A stretch of 64,000 nucleotides of DNA from Nocardioides sp. ChNu-153 (GCF_030466625.1 NZ_JADEVT010000007.1:62001-126000), one strand, 5' to 3'. Counted from the first letter of the stretch, positions 10,659-20,108 are shown. Made by a program: numbers and translations. Notes: generated from the sequence alone by a model not told the origin.

Positions 10659-11447
10659 ATGCGCGTGCACCACGCCGTCGCCGGCGTCCTCCGTCCCCGG
10701 TTCGCAGCGCGGGCGGTCTGCCACGTCCTCGTCGTGGAGCACGAGGCGGGCCTCGTGCTCGTCGACGCCGGTCTGGGTACGGCGGACCTCGCCGACCCGC
10801 GCCGGCTCGGCCCGGTCGGGCGGATGCTGCGGCCCGACCCCGACCCGAGCACCACCGCCCTCGCGGCCGTCCTGGCCCTGGGTCACAGCGCCACCGACGT
10901 CACCCACGTCGTGCTCACCCACCTCGACTTCGACCACGCCGGCGGGCTGTCCGACTTCCCGCAGGCGGTCCTGCACACCACGACGACCGAGTGGGCCGCC
11001 GCGACGGTCGCGACGCACGCGCCGGAGCGGCTGCGCTACCGCCCCGTGCAGTGGGCGACGACGAGCGACGTACGTCGGCACGCGGGCCCGGGCGAGCCGT
11101 GGCGCGACGGGCTGCGCGGGCACGAGGTGCTGCCGGGCATCACGCTCGTGCCGCTGGCCGGGCACACCCGGGGCCACGCGGCGGTCGCCGTCGAGGGCGA
11201 CGCCGGGCTCGTCGTGCACGCGGGCGACGCGGCGTTCGACGCCAGCACCTTCGGGGCGTGCGACCCCGGCACCGGCGACGCGTTCGGCACGCTGCCGGCG
11301 CTGCGGGCGTTCGAGGCGGTGGCGTGCCGCCAGCCGTGGCGGCTGCGCCGCAACCACGCCGCCCTGCGGCGCCTCGACGCCGACCCGGCCGTCACCGTCG
11401 TCACCGCGCACGACCCCCGCCAGCTGCCCCCCGACGCGGAGGTCTGA
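10659..11447 (+). CDS. MBL-fold metallohydrolase
   Basis: 262 residues. Metal motif THLDFDHAGG, then GHTRGHA and a C-terminal AHDP segment give the full set of MBL ligands; the pattern resembles lactonase/glyoxalase II-type enzymes. The ATG at 10659 was chosen because a CAAGAT -10-like box (10647-10652) lies 6 nt upstream, a leaderless arrangement, and because the homology-bearing region begins there. Faces away from the DUF485-actP operon. Substrate unknown. Confidence 0.85.
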   Translation: MRVHHAVAGVLRPRFAARAVCHVLVVEHEAGLVLVDAGLGTADLADPRRLGPVGRMLRPDPDPSTTALAAVLALGHSATDVTHVVLTHLDFDHAGGLSDFPQAVLHTTTTEWAAATVATHAPERLRYRPVQWATTSDVRRHAGPGEPWRDGLRGHEVLPGITLVPLAGHTRGHAAVAVEGDAGLVVHAGDAAFDASTFGACDPGTGDAFGTLPALRAFEAVACRQPWRLRRNHAALRRLDADPAVTVVTAHDPRQLPPDAEV

Positions 11448-11459
11448 GCGCCGGGACCC

Positions 11460-11506
11460 GTTCGTGGTGGGAGCGCCAGGCATTCCGCGGCGCTGCCACC
11501 ACGAAC
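11460..11506. terminator. hairpin between convergent MBL gene and symporter
   Basis: GTTCGTGGTGG (11460-11470) pairs with CCACCACGAAC (11496-11506), continued after one mismatch by AGCGCC/GGCGCT. The stem is about 17 bp in an 80-bp convergent gap: likely a bidirectional terminator. Confidence 0.6.
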
Positions 11507-11527
11507 CGGCGCCGGGCCCCGCCGCGC

Positions 11528-13102
11528 TCAGCCCCGGTCGAGCTCGACGGCCTCGGGGGTGTGGAGCCGCACCATGAACCGGTCGACGCCCTCGGGCACC
11601 CGCGCCCGGGTCGCGCGGCTGACGCCGACCATCGTGGCGAAGGCGAGCGGCACGCTCCACGCGGCGGGCTGCGTCACCAGCGCCACGCCCCAGCCCTCGC
11701 CGCTGGCGGAGCCGAGCACGAGCGCCGCGACGACCCCGACGAAGGAGCCGAGCCCGCCCACGACGAGCCCGGCCAGCGCCCCGGCGGCGGTCAGGCCGCG
11801 CCACCAGATGCCGAGCACGAGCAGGGGGCAGAACGTCGAGGCCGCCACCGCGAAGGCCAGCCCGACCGACCGCGCGACCGGGATCCCCGGAGCCGCCAGC
11901 GCGGCGAGGCAGGGCACGCCCGCCGCCAGCACGGCGGCGACGCGGAACGCCGCCACGGGCCCGAGCCCCCGCGTGGCGTGCCGGCTGCGCGTCACGGCCT
12001 GGCTGAGCACGCCGGCGACCGCGATCGTCAGGCCCGACGACGTCGACAGGAACGCCGCGAAGGCCCCCGCGGTCAGCACGGCGGTGAGGGCGTCCGCCAG
12101 CGTCCCGTCGGTCATGAGGCCCGGCAGGCGCAGCACGACCGTGTCGGCCCCGCCCGCCTCGACGTCCGCGCCGTACACGCGGCCGAGCGCGCCGTACACG
12201 GGCGGCAGCAGGTAGAACAGGCCCAGCAGCCCCAGCACCCCGAGGGTGGTACGGCGGGCGGCCCGGCCGTCGGGGTTGGTGTAGAACCGCACGACGACGT
12301 GGGGCAGGCCCATCGCGCCGAAGAACGTGGCGACGATGACGGAGTAGGTCAGGTAGAGGCCCTCGGGCCCGTCGCTCAGCCCGCTCGTGCCGCCACCGAA
12401 GGGCGTCGACCAGCCGTCGTCGCCGGTGCCGGAACCGGTCCCGGAGCCCGTCGCCAGGTCGTCGGGCAGGGGGCGGCCGTCGCCCAGCCACACGACGGCG
12501 AGGACGGCGAGCGGGGCGAGCAGGGCGGTCAGCTTCAGCCAGTACTGGAACGCCTGGACGAACGTGATCGAGCGCATGCCGCCCGAGGCGACGCCGACGA
12601 GCACGACGGCGGCCACCACGAGCCCGCCGAGCCAGCGGGGCGCCCCCGTCACCGCGGTCAGCGTGATGCCGGCGCCCTGGAACTGCGGCAGCAGGTAGAG
12701 CCACCCCACGGCGACGACGAGCAGCGCGCAGGCCGCGCGCACGGCCCCCGAGGCCAGCCGCGCCTCCGCGAAGTCCGGCAGCGTGTAGGCCCCCGAGCGG
12801 CGCAGCGGGGCGGCGACGAGGGCGAGCAGCACGAGGTAGCCCGCGGTCCAGCCGACGGGGTACCAGAGCATCTCCGCCCCGAACGCCATCACCAGCCCGG
12901 CGACGCCGAGGAACGAGGCGGCCGAGACGTACTCCCCGCCGATCGCCGAGGCGTTGAGTCCCGGCCCCACGCTGCGCGAGGCCACGAAGAAGTCGCTGGT
13001 GGTGCGCGAGAGCCGCAGGCCCCACGTCGAGATCACGAGGGTGACGACGACGACGAGCGCGACGGCCCCCGCGCCCCAGGTGGGGTCGAGGTCGCCGCTC
13101 AC
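11528..13102 (-). CDS. sodium:solute symporter (SSS family)
   Basis: 524 residues, about 13 hydrophobic segments, with the same GGEYVSAASFLG and GLPHVVVRFY landmarks as actP in this window. It has a Gly/Ser/Thr-rich insertion (about residues 220-255, repeated TGSGTGSG-like). GTG start behind GGAGGAGCAGGG; its first 4 nt overlap the stop of the small membrane protein. The upstream LytS/LytTR pair in the same operon-like array suggests that this carrier's substrate (a monocarboxylate such as acetate or pyruvate, by family) is sensed and controls its own uptake. Confidence 0.92.
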   Translation of the reverse strand: MSGDLDPTWGAGAVALVVVVTLVISTWGLRLSRTTSDFFVASRSVGPGLNASAIGGEYVSAASFLGVAGLVMAFGAEMLWYPVGWTAGYLVLLALVAAPLRRSGAYTLPDFAEARLASGAVRAACALLVVAVGWLYLLPQFQGAGITLTAVTGAPRWLGGLVVAAVVLVGVASGGMRSITFVQAFQYWLKLTALLAPLAVLAVVWLGDGRPLPDDLATGSGTGSGTGDDGWSTPFGGGTSGLSDGPEGLYLTYSVIVATFFGAMGLPHVVVRFYTNPDGRAARRTTLGVLGLLGLFYLLPPVYGALGRVYGADVEAGGADTVVLRLPGLMTDGTLADALTAVLTAGAFAAFLSTSSGLTIAVAGVLSQAVTRSRHATRGLGPVAAFRVAAVLAAGVPCLAALAAPGIPVARSVGLAFAVAASTFCPLLVLGIWWRGLTAAGALAGLVVGGLGSFVGVVAALVLGSASGEGWGVALVTQPAAWSVPLAFATMVGVSRATRARVPEGVDRFMVRLHTPEAVELDRG

Positions 13103-13515
13103 CCCTGCTCCTCCCCGGCCCTGCGGGCCACGAGCTCGGCGAAGTCGCGCTCGTTGGCCTCGGCGCGGCGCACGTGCAGCCAGCCGAGGCCGAAGAGCAG
13201 CGGGTAGACGGCCCCGGCGAGCACCGCCCACGCCAGCGGCACGCCCAGCATCCGCACGTCGGCCAGCGACGGCACGAGGTAGAACAGCGCCGGCAGGCCG
13301 CCCAGCCCGACCACCAGCCCGCCGACGGTCAGCAGGCCCAGGCGCAGCTGCTCGCGCAGCAGCGAGCGGAGGTAGACCTCGCCGACCGCGGTGCCCGCGT
13401 CGATCTGCTCCGCTCCCGTCGTACGACGGACCGCGCGGCGCGGCGGGCCCGTCACCCGCACCCGCGCCGACGGCGGCAGCGGCCGCGGCGGCTCGGGGAG
13501 GTCGTGGGGGTCCAC
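13099..13515 (-). CDS. small membrane protein, partner of SSS symporter
   Basis: 138 residues with a Pro/Arg-rich cytoplasmic N terminus and two transmembrane segments (about 65-90 and 95-120), followed by a charged tail. It has the topology of DUF485-type symporter partners but no clear sequence match. It starts 2 nt after the LytTR stop and overlaps the symporter start by 4 nt, so it is part of that unit. A CGTCGTACGACG palindrome lies inside its coding sequence at 13417-13428. Confidence 0.75.
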   Translation of the reverse strand: MDPHDLPEPPRPLPPSARVRVTGPPRRAVRRTTGAEQIDAGTAVGEVYLRSLLREQLRLGLLTVGGLVVGLGGLPALFYLVPSLADVRMLGVPLAWAVLAGAVYPLLFGLGWLHVRRAEANERDFAELVARRAGEEQG

Positions 13516-13517
13516 GC

Positions 13518-14282
13518 TCAGCGGGCCCCGACGCGACCGGCGAGCACCTCGCGCAGCGCCCGGGTGTGGCGCCGGCTCACGCCCAGCTCGGTGCCGTCGA
13601 CGAGCACCGTGCAGCGGCCCGCGTCCATCCGCACCTCGGCCACGTGCGCGAGCGCGACGAGCAGCGAGCGGTGCACGCGCACGAAGCCCGCGCCGGCCCA
13701 CTCCTCCTCGAGCGTGGTCAGCGGGGTCCGCACGAGGTACGACGCCGCCTCGCCGTCGACGCGCGCGTGCAGCCGGGCGTAGTCGCCCTGCGCCTCGACG
13801 TACCGGATCGTGGAGCGGGGCAGGAAGCGCGTCACCCCGCCGCGCTCGACGCGCACCTGCTCGTCGTCGGCCGGGGCCGGCGGGGGAGCGCTGCGGGCGA
13901 GCACCCGCCGTACCGCCTCGGCGAGGCGCTCCTCGCGCAGCGGCTTCAGCAGGTAGTCCACGGCGCTGAGGTCGAAGGCCTCGAGCGCGTGCTCCTCGTG
14001 CGCGGTCACGAACACGACGGGCGGGGGCTCGCGGAACGCGGCCAGCACCCCGGCGAGCTCCAGGCCGCTCAGGCCCGGCATGGCGATGTCGAGGAACACG
14101 ACGTCGACCCCGCCCTCGTGGAGCACGCGCAGCGCCTCGGTCGCCGACGCGCAGACCCGCACCTCGCCGACGCGCGGGTCGCGGCCCAGCAGCCAGGCCA
14201 GCTCGTCGCGGGCCGGCTGCTCGTCGTCGACCACGAGCGCGACGGGGAGGGGCGCCGCGCCGGGGGGAGTGGCCTGGATCAC
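13518..14282 (-). CDS. LytTR-family response regulator
   Basis: 254 residues. The receiver domain (about 14-130) has the acidic pair DDE, the phospho-acceptor Asp in VVFLDIAMPG, the Thr in FVTAHEEHA and the Lys in LLKPL. A C-terminal LytTR DNA-binding domain (about 145-250) includes FVRVHRSLLV. GTG start 6 nt after a TACGGT box (14294-14289), so it may also be transcribed separately from the kinase upstream. Paired with the adjacent LytS-type kinase and probably controls the symporter genes. Confidence 0.93.
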   Translation of the reverse strand: MIQATPPGAAPLPVALVVDDEQPARDELAWLLGRDPRVGEVRVCASATEALRVLHEGGVDVVFLDIAMPGLSGLELAGVLAAFREPPPVVFVTAHEEHALEAFDLSAVDYLLKPLREERLAEAVRRVLARSAPPPAPADDEQVRVERGGVTRFLPRSTIRYVEAQGDYARLHARVDGEAASYLVRTPLTTLEEEWAGAGFVRVHRSLLVALAHVAEVRMDAGRCTVLVDGTELGVSRRHTRALREVLAGRVGAR

Positions 14283-14310
14283 CGCACGACCGTAGCGCGG
14301 GCGCAGCCCC

Positions 14311-15483
14311 TCACGGGTGCACGCCCGGCGCGAACTTGGGCACGCGGACCGTCACCTTCGTGCCGGCGCCGGGCGCGGTCTCCACGACGAGGCCGGCCTC
14401 GTCGCCGTACGTCGCGCGGAGCCGGGCGTCGACGTTGCCGAGCCCGACCGACGGGTGCACGCCCTCGCCGTCCCCCCGGCCGCCGGGCGCACCTGGCCCG
14501 CCGCCCGTCACGTCCTCCCCGGCCAGCACCCGCGCGATGCGCTCGGGGTCCTCGCCCGCCCCGTCGTCCTCGACCTCGACGACGCAGAGCCGGCCCAGGT
14601 CGCGCGCGACGATCGTGACGGTGGTGACGGGGCGCGGCGAGCCGGCCAGCCCGTGCCGCACGGCGTTCTCCACCAGCGGCTGCAGGCAGAGGAAGGGCAC
14701 GGTCACGCCGAGCACCTCCGGGGCGATCCGCAGGCGCACCGCGAGGCGGTCGCCGAAGCGCGCCTGCTCTAGCAGCAGGTAGCGCTCGATGGCGCGCAGC
14801 TCGTCGGCCAGCGTCGTGAACTCGCCGTGGCGGCGGAAGGAGTAGCGCGTGAAGTCGGCGAACTCGAGCAGCAGCTCGCGGGCCCGGTCGGGGTCGGTGC
14901 GCACGAAGCTGGCGATGGCGCCGAGGGAGTTGTAGACGAAGTGGGGGCTGATCTGGGCCCGCAGCGCCCGCACCTCGGCCTCGACGAGCCGGTTGCGCGA
15001 CGCGTCGAGCTCGGCGAGCGCGAGCTGCCCCGAGACCCAGACCGCCACCTCGTCGGTGGCCCGCACGAGCCGACCCGTCGAGCGGGGCGCGACGACGACG
15101 AGGGTGCCGACGACGTCGTCCTCGACCACGAGCGGGCTCGCGATCGCGGCGCGGGCGAGGCACCCGTCCGCGGTGCAGGGCAGCTCGTCGGCGTCGGCGA
15201 GGAGGGTGACGCCCGCGTCGACGGCCCGGGCGGCCAGCGCGGCGCACTGCTCGGCGTGGTGGGCGCCGATGCCGTCCCAGGCGAGGACGCCGTCGGCGCC
15301 GGTCAGCGCGACGGCGGGCGTGCCGAGCAGGGCACGCAGGTGGCGCACGGCCCGCTCGGCGCTGTCGGCGCGCAGGCCCTCGCGCAGCGCGGGCGCGGCG
15401 AGCGAGGCGTTGTGGAGCGTGCGGAAGGTCGCGCGGTCGGCCTCCGTGCCCAGGTGGGTGCGGCGCCTGCTCCAGCGCGCCAC
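14311..15483 (-). CDS. LytS/YehU-type sensor histidine kinase
   Basis: 390 residues. A GAF-like sensory domain occupies about 40-190, with two cysteines (ELPCTADGCLA) that could bind a metal or act in redox sensing. The His_kinase family H-box QISPHFVYNSLG and an ATPase domain (LVENAVRHG, VGLGNVDARL) follow. There is no transmembrane segment, so sensing is cytoplasmic. GTG start 1 nt after the upstream methyltransferase-like gene. It should phosphorylate the LytTR regulator next to it. The two-cysteine feature is observed; its function is inference. Confidence 0.9.
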   Translation of the reverse strand: MARWSRRRTHLGTEADRATFRTLHNASLAAPALREGLRADSAERAVRHLRALLGTPAVALTGADGVLAWDGIGAHHAEQCAALAARAVDAGVTLLADADELPCTADGCLARAAIASPLVVEDDVVGTLVVVAPRSTGRLVRATDEVAVWVSGQLALAELDASRNRLVEAEVRALRAQISPHFVYNSLGAIASFVRTDPDRARELLLEFADFTRYSFRRHGEFTTLADELRAIERYLLLEQARFGDRLAVRLRIAPEVLGVTVPFLCLQPLVENAVRHGLAGSPRPVTTVTIVARDLGRLCVVEVEDDGAGEDPERIARVLAGEDVTGGGPGAPGGRGDGEGVHPSVGLGNVDARLRATYGDEAGLVVETAPGAGTKVTVRVPKFAPGVHP

Positions 15484-15484
15484 G

Positions 15485-16567
15485 TCAGCGGAAGCGGATG
15501 AGCAGGTCGCCGTCGCCCTCGTCGGGCTCCTCGACCTCCGCGGCCGGGGCCGCGGGGCGGGTGGAGGCGGCGGGGGGCGCGCCCCGCCGGGCCGGGCGCG
15601 CGCGGTCGTCGCCGAGCGCGGCGCGGACCGGGGGCATCTCGCCGGTGTCGACCACGTAGGTGATGACGCCCTCGGCGGTGTCGCCGATGTCGAACGTGGG
15701 CTGCGGGCGCGGCGGGGTACGGCGCTCCCCGCCCCCCGCGGCCTCGGCGGCCTCCGCGTCGGCGGGCGGGGTGGAGGTGGCGGCCTCGCCCCGGTCGTCG
15801 CGCTCACCCGACGCGTCCGGGGTCGCGTCGGTGCCGTCCGTGCCGTCCGTGTCGCCCTCGGCGGCGCGGCGGGAGGCGTTGCGCGCCGCGCGCTCGGACA
15901 GCTCGGCGGCCTCGGCCGCGGCGCGGACGCGCTCGGTCACGGTCGCCCAGGCCTCGGCGAGCACGGGGGCACGGTGGCAGTGGCTGATCCACGGCAGCTG
16001 CATGCCGTCGGGGCCGCGGCCGTAGTCGTCGTAGAGCGCGAGGGCGTCGGCGACGGCGCGCTCCTGCTCGGAGTGGCTGCGGGCGAGCACGGCGGGCAGG
16101 CGGCGCACGACCTCGGCCAGCCCGTCGCGGGTGACGACCTGCCAGTGGCGGAACGACTCGGTGCCGACCGACCCGAAGTACGGCGACGCCACCAGCGGGG
16201 CCGTCGGGTCGGGGGCCCCGCCGAGGCGGAGCGCGGCGCCGAGCTTGCGGACCCAGGGGATGCGCTGGTCGTGCTCCTGCGCGAGCACCGCGACCTGGCC
16301 GCCGGGGCGCAGGACGCGCGCCGCCACCTCGAGGTCGGGGAGCTCGTGCAGCGCGACGATCGCGTCGACGGAGCGGTCGGGGAGGCTCATGGAGCCGTCC
16401 TCGCTGGCGCGCACGTCGTACCCCAGCGCGGCGAGGGCCTCGGCGAGCGTGGCCGTGCCGCGGGGGTCGCCGACGAGCACCACGGTGCGCCCGGACTGGC
16501 CCGCCAGCCAGGCGGCGGCGTCCGGGGGGAACGGGGAGGTGCGGGTCTGCGCGGACAGCTGGTCCAT
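15485..16567 (-). CDS. SAM-dependent methyltransferase-like protein with disordered tail
   Basis: 360 residues. Residues 25-130 resemble a class I methyltransferase core: VVLVGDPRGTATLAEAL as a degenerate SAM-binding strand, SVDAIVALHEL, then LRPGGQVAVL. The C-terminal ~150 residues are acidic and rich in Ala, Asp, Thr and Pro (TDGTDGTDA, APPAAS), probably disordered. It is directly upstream of the sensor kinase (1-nt gap). Because the glycine motif is weak, catalytic activity is uncertain. A TAGCCT box lies 10 nt before the ATG. Confidence 0.75.
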   Translation of the reverse strand: MDQLSAQTRTSPFPPDAAAWLAGQSGRTVVLVGDPRGTATLAEALAALGYDVRASEDGSMSLPDRSVDAIVALHELPDLEVAARVLRPGGQVAVLAQEHDQRIPWVRKLGAALRLGGAPDPTAPLVASPYFGSVGTESFRHWQVVTRDGLAEVVRRLPAVLARSHSEQERAVADALALYDDYGRGPDGMQLPWISHCHRAPVLAEAWATVTERVRAAAEAAELSERAARNASRRAAEGDTDGTDGTDATPDASGERDDRGEAATSTPPADAEAAEAAGGGERRTPPRPQPTFDIGDTAEGVITYVVDTGEMPPVRAALGDDRARPARRGAPPAASTRPAAPAAEVEEPDEGDGDLLIRFR

Positions 16568-16737
16568 GGTGCGCCCGAGGCTACCGGCGCCGCGTCCGGC
16601 GGGGGGCTCGCCACGCCGCCGCCGACGCCGCTCCGACGCCCGTTCGTCACAGAACTTTCACCCGTCGGGACGGGGCTCTCAGGAAATTCTCGGGATAGCG
16701 TTCCGAGGCCACCCTTTTACCCTCGAGAGGTACCGCG

Positions 16738-19266
16738 TTGTCCGTTCACCAGGTCCCCCCGACGACCGCCCGTTCGCGTGTCGGTCGTCTCGCGGCGCTG
16801 GCCGTCGCGTCCGCCACGGCGTGCGTCGTCGTGCCGGTCGCCGTCGCGCCGTCCGCCACTGCGGCCGACCCCGTCACGATCCAGCTCCTCAACCTCAACG
16901 ACTTCCACGGTCGCATCGACGCGAACACGACGAAGCTCGCCACCACCGTCGAGGGTCTCCGCGCCCAGCACGGTGACGACAGCACGCTGCTGCTGTCGAA
17001 CGGCGACAACATCGGCGCCTCGCTCTTCGCCTCCGCCGTGCAGCAGGACGAGCCCACGCTCGACGTGCTGAACGCGCTCGACGTCGCCGCGTCGTCGGCG
17101 GGCAACCACGAGTTCGACCAGGGCTACGACGACCTGACCGGTCGGGTCGCCGACCGGGCCGAGTTCCCCTTCCTCGGCGCGAACGTCTACGACAAGGGCA
17201 CGACGAACCCGGCCCTGCCGGAGTTCGAGCTGCTCGAGGTGCAGGGCCAGACGGTCGCCGTCATCGGCGCCGTGACGCTGGAGACCGAGGACATTGTCTC
17301 GCCGGCGGGCATCGCGACCATCGAGTTCGGCGACCCCGTCGAGGCCGTCAACCGCGTGGCGGGCGAGCTGAGCGACGGCGACGAGGCCAACGGCGAGGCC
17401 GACGTCATCGTGGCGGAGTACCACGAGGGCGCCAACGCGGCCACGAGCCTCGACGCCGCCAAGGCCGACCGCCCCGAGTTCGCCGACATCGTGGACGGCA
17501 CGTCCGCGGCCGTCGACGTCATCTTCACGGGCCACACGCACCAGAAGTACGCCTACGACGCGCCCGTCCCCGGCGGCGAGGGCACCCGCCCGGTCCTCCA
17601 GACGGGTCAGTACGGCGAGAACGTCGGCCAGGTCCTCCTCAGCGTCGACCCCGCGACGGGCGACGTGGTGTCCTACCAGCAGGCCAACGTGGCCCGCTCG
17701 GCCACGGAGAACGTCGCGCTCCCGCGCGTGGCGGCGGTCAAGCAGATCACGGACGCGGCCCTGGCCTTCGCGGCCGAGGTCGGCAACCAGCCGGTCGGCG
17801 AGATCACCGGCGACATCACCCGCGCCTACAACTCGGCCGGCGCCGCGGTCCGCGACGCCCAGTCGAGCCTCGGCGGCCTCGTCGGCAACGCGCTGCGCGA
17901 CGGCATCCCGTCCGACCTCGGCGCGGCCGACATCGGCATCGTCAACCCGGGCGGCCTGCGCGACGACCTGCTCTTCGCGGGCAACCCGTCCGTCCCGGGC
18001 AACACCGACGGCGTCGTGACGGTGGCCGAGGCCAACAACGTGCTGCCGTTCCTCAACAACATCTGGCTCGTCGAGCTGACGGGTGCGGACCTGAAGGCCG
18101 TGCTCGAGCAGCAGTGGCCGGTCGAGGGCCGCAGCACCACGCTGCGCCTCGGGCTCTCGGACAACATGTCGGTGACGGTCGACCCGGCCGGCCCGGTGGG
18201 TGACCGCGTCAAGAACATCTGGATCGACGGCGAGCTCGTCGGCCCCGAGGACACCTACACGGTCTCGACGTTCAACTTCCTCGCGCAGGGCGGCGACAGC
18301 TTCTCGGCGTTCACCAACGGCACGAGCCGCGACACCGGCCTCGTCGACCGCGACCTCTGGCTGTCCTACCTCGAGGACAACAGCCCGATCGACCCGGACT
18401 TCGCGGTCCGCCAGGTGAACGCGCCCGCGGTGCCGACCCAGCTGGGCGTCGGTGAGACGGCCGAGTTCACCGTCGCGGGTCTCGACCTGACCTCGCGCGG
18501 CGCCCCGGCCAACGAGGCGCTCGTCGCCGAGGTCTACGACGCGGAGGGCGAGTTCGTCGCCGACGCGGGCGAGTTCACCGTCACCGGCGGACAGGCCGCG
18601 GTCGAGCTGCAGGTGCCGATCGAGGCCGAGGCGGGCGACTCCGTCTACCTGGTCTCCTACCCGGGCGGCACCGTCGTCGGCCCGATCGAGGTCGTGGACA
18701 ACCGTCCGGCCTCCACCGTGACCGGCCCGGGCACCGCGACGGGCTTCTACAACCAGTACACGGCGATCCCCGTCCAGGTGGACTCGGCCGAGGGCACGGG
18801 CACCGGCGTCGTCGAGCTGCGCTGGGGGAGCTACGTCCACCGCGCCGCGGTGGGTGCGGACGGCCGCGCCGTCCTCGCGCTGCCGAAGACCTTCGCCCCG
18901 GGCACCTACCGGGTCGGCGTCTACTACCTGGGTGACGAGTCCACCGCGCGCTCCAGCGCCGGCGTGGTCGTGACGATCAACAAGGCCCGCTCGGTCCTGA
19001 AGATCTCGGCGTGGCCGCAGCCCATCCCGACGGGCCGCACCGGCACGCTCGGCATCGAGGTCGGCAACTCCAGCGGCGCGCCCTACTCGGGCTGGGCCAA
19101 CGTGTCGTACGGCGGCACCGGCCTGCGCGTCTTCGTCAACCGCGGCTTCGCCCGCGTGACGCTGCCGCCGAAGAACACCGGCTGGTACCGCCTCACGGTG
19201 TGGACCGACGGCACCAACCTGATCGCGCCCGCCGCGGCCGCGATCTCGGTGCCCGTCCGCCGCTGA
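16738..19266 (+). CDS. secreted 5'-nucleotidase / metallophosphoesterase with Ig-like C terminus
   Basis: 842 residues with a rare TTG start, chosen because GAGAGG lies 7 nt upstream and the signal peptide (hydrophobic 17-43, ATAA cleavage) begins here. Metal motifs: NLNDFHG (Asp55, His57), NGDN, GNHEFD and GHTH. The 5'-nucleotidase C-terminal substrate domain follows (~340-550). Residues ~560-842 are beta-rich Ig-like repeats. No LPxTG, lipobox or C-terminal helix is seen, so release or non-covalent wall binding is likely. Scavenges phosphate and nucleosides outside the cell. A TAGCGT box precedes it. Confidence 0.93.
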   Translation: MSVHQVPPTTARSRVGRLAALAVASATACVVVPVAVAPSATAADPVTIQLLNLNDFHGRIDANTTKLATTVEGLRAQHGDDSTLLLSNGDNIGASLFASAVQQDEPTLDVLNALDVAASSAGNHEFDQGYDDLTGRVADRAEFPFLGANVYDKGTTNPALPEFELLEVQGQTVAVIGAVTLETEDIVSPAGIATIEFGDPVEAVNRVAGELSDGDEANGEADVIVAEYHEGANAATSLDAAKADRPEFADIVDGTSAAVDVIFTGHTHQKYAYDAPVPGGEGTRPVLQTGQYGENVGQVLLSVDPATGDVVSYQQANVARSATENVALPRVAAVKQITDAALAFAAEVGNQPVGEITGDITRAYNSAGAAVRDAQSSLGGLVGNALRDGIPSDLGAADIGIVNPGGLRDDLLFAGNPSVPGNTDGVVTVAEANNVLPFLNNIWLVELTGADLKAVLEQQWPVEGRSTTLRLGLSDNMSVTVDPAGPVGDRVKNIWIDGELVGPEDTYTVSTFNFLAQGGDSFSAFTNGTSRDTGLVDRDLWLSYLEDNSPIDPDFAVRQVNAPAVPTQLGVGETAEFTVAGLDLTSRGAPANEALVAEVYDAEGEFVADAGEFTVTGGQAAVELQVPIEAEAGDSVYLVSYPGGTVVGPIEVVDNRPASTVTGPGTATGFYNQYTAIPVQVDSAEGTGTGVVELRWGSYVHRAAVGADGRAVLALPKTFAPGTYRVGVYYLGDESTARSSAGVVVTINKARSVLKISAWPQPIPTGRTGTLGIEVGNSSGAPYSGWANVSYGGTGLRVFVNRGFARVTLPPKNTGWYRLTVWTDGTNLIAPAAAAISVPVRR

Positions 19267-19292
19267 CGCACCCGCTCCACCCGCTCCACCAC

Positions 19293-19332
19293 CGACAGGG
19301 AGTCGGCCCCGCAGGGGGTCGGCTCCCTGTCG
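19293..19332 (+). terminator. strong hairpin after 5'-nucleotidase
   Basis: CGACAGGGAG (19293-19302) pairs with CTCCCTGTCG (19323-19332), and inner pairing extends the stem to about 18 bp including G-U pairs. It lies 26 nt after the stop codon. No U-tract. Confidence 0.65.
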
Positions 19333-19367
19333 CCGTCCGGGGCCGAGGGCCTGGGTAGCCTGCGCGG

Positions 19368-20108
19368 GTGACCGCGTCCAGCCCCGACCCGCTCGCCCAC
19401 CTGCTCGCCCTCGAGGGGGTCGGGTCGGCGTACGCGGCCGCGCGCGACGGCATCGACGTCATGCTGCGGGACCGCGGGCTGCGGCGTACCTCCCCGGAGA
19501 CCACGGCCGAGTCGCTCCTGCGCGGTGCCCACGCCAGCGCGGCGCTCGAGGGGTCCGCCTCCTCGCTCACGCAGGTGCGGGAGGGGGAGGGTGACGACGT
19601 CGCGCAGGACGCGCTGCGGGTCTCGACGGCGCTGCTGGGACTGGCCCCGCAGCTGCGGCAGGCGCCGCTCATGGTCTTCGCCCGGCTGCACGCGCTGGTC
19701 GCCGCGGGCTCGCTGCCCGAGGAGCGGCTGGGCCGCCCCCGCGACGCGGAGGCGGCGGCGCGGCTGCGGGGGATCGCCGATCTCCTGCTGGGCTCCCGCG
19801 AGACGCCGGCGCTCGTCGTGGCCGCGGTCGTGCACGCCGAGCTCGCCGCGTCGGCGCCGTTCGGCTCCCACAACGGCATCGTGGCGCGCGCCGCGGAGCG
19901 GCTCGTGCTCGTCGCCCGCGGCGTCGACGAGAAGTCGCTGGTGGTGCCCGAGGCGGGCCACCTCGCGCTGCGCCGGGAGTACGAGTCGAACCTGCGCGGC
20001 TACCGCGACGGCGGACGGGCCGGGGTCCACGCCTGGCTGTTGTACGGCGCCGAGGCCTTCGCGGCCGGCGCCGAGGCGAGCCCCCTGCGGCGCGGGGCGA
20101 CGGACTGA
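19368..20108 (+). CDS. conserved actinobacterial protein, degenerate Fic-like (Rv3662c family)
   Basis: 246 residues, mostly helical. The segment APFGSHNGIVARA resembles the Fic motif HPFxxGNGRxxR, but the catalytic His and terminal Arg are not conserved, so AMPylation activity is doubtful. GTG start lies 6 nt after TAGCCT (19356-19361): leaderless. Homologues (often called 'oxidoreductase') sit next to the HAD-IB gene and upstream of the pilus operon in mycobacteria and streptomycetes. Function unknown. Confidence 0.75.
   Translation: MTASSPDPLAHLLALEGVGSAYAAARDGIDVMLRDRGLRRTSPETTAESLLRGAHASAALEGSASSLTQVREGEGDDVAQDALRVSTALLGLAPQLRQAPLMVFARLHALVAAGSLPEERLGRPRDAEAAARLRGIADLLLGSRETPALVVAAVVHAELAASAPFGSHNGIVARAAERLVLVARGVDEKSLVVPEAGHLALRREYESNLRGYRDGGRAGVHAWLLYGAEAFAAGAEASPLRRGATD

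Noticed and set aside
10103..13207. Very long open frame (over 1000 codons) antisense to the permease and symporter genes
   Set aside because: Arg/Gly/Ala-rich nonsense composition typical of the GC-rich complementary frame; the opposite strand holds clear SSS transporters.
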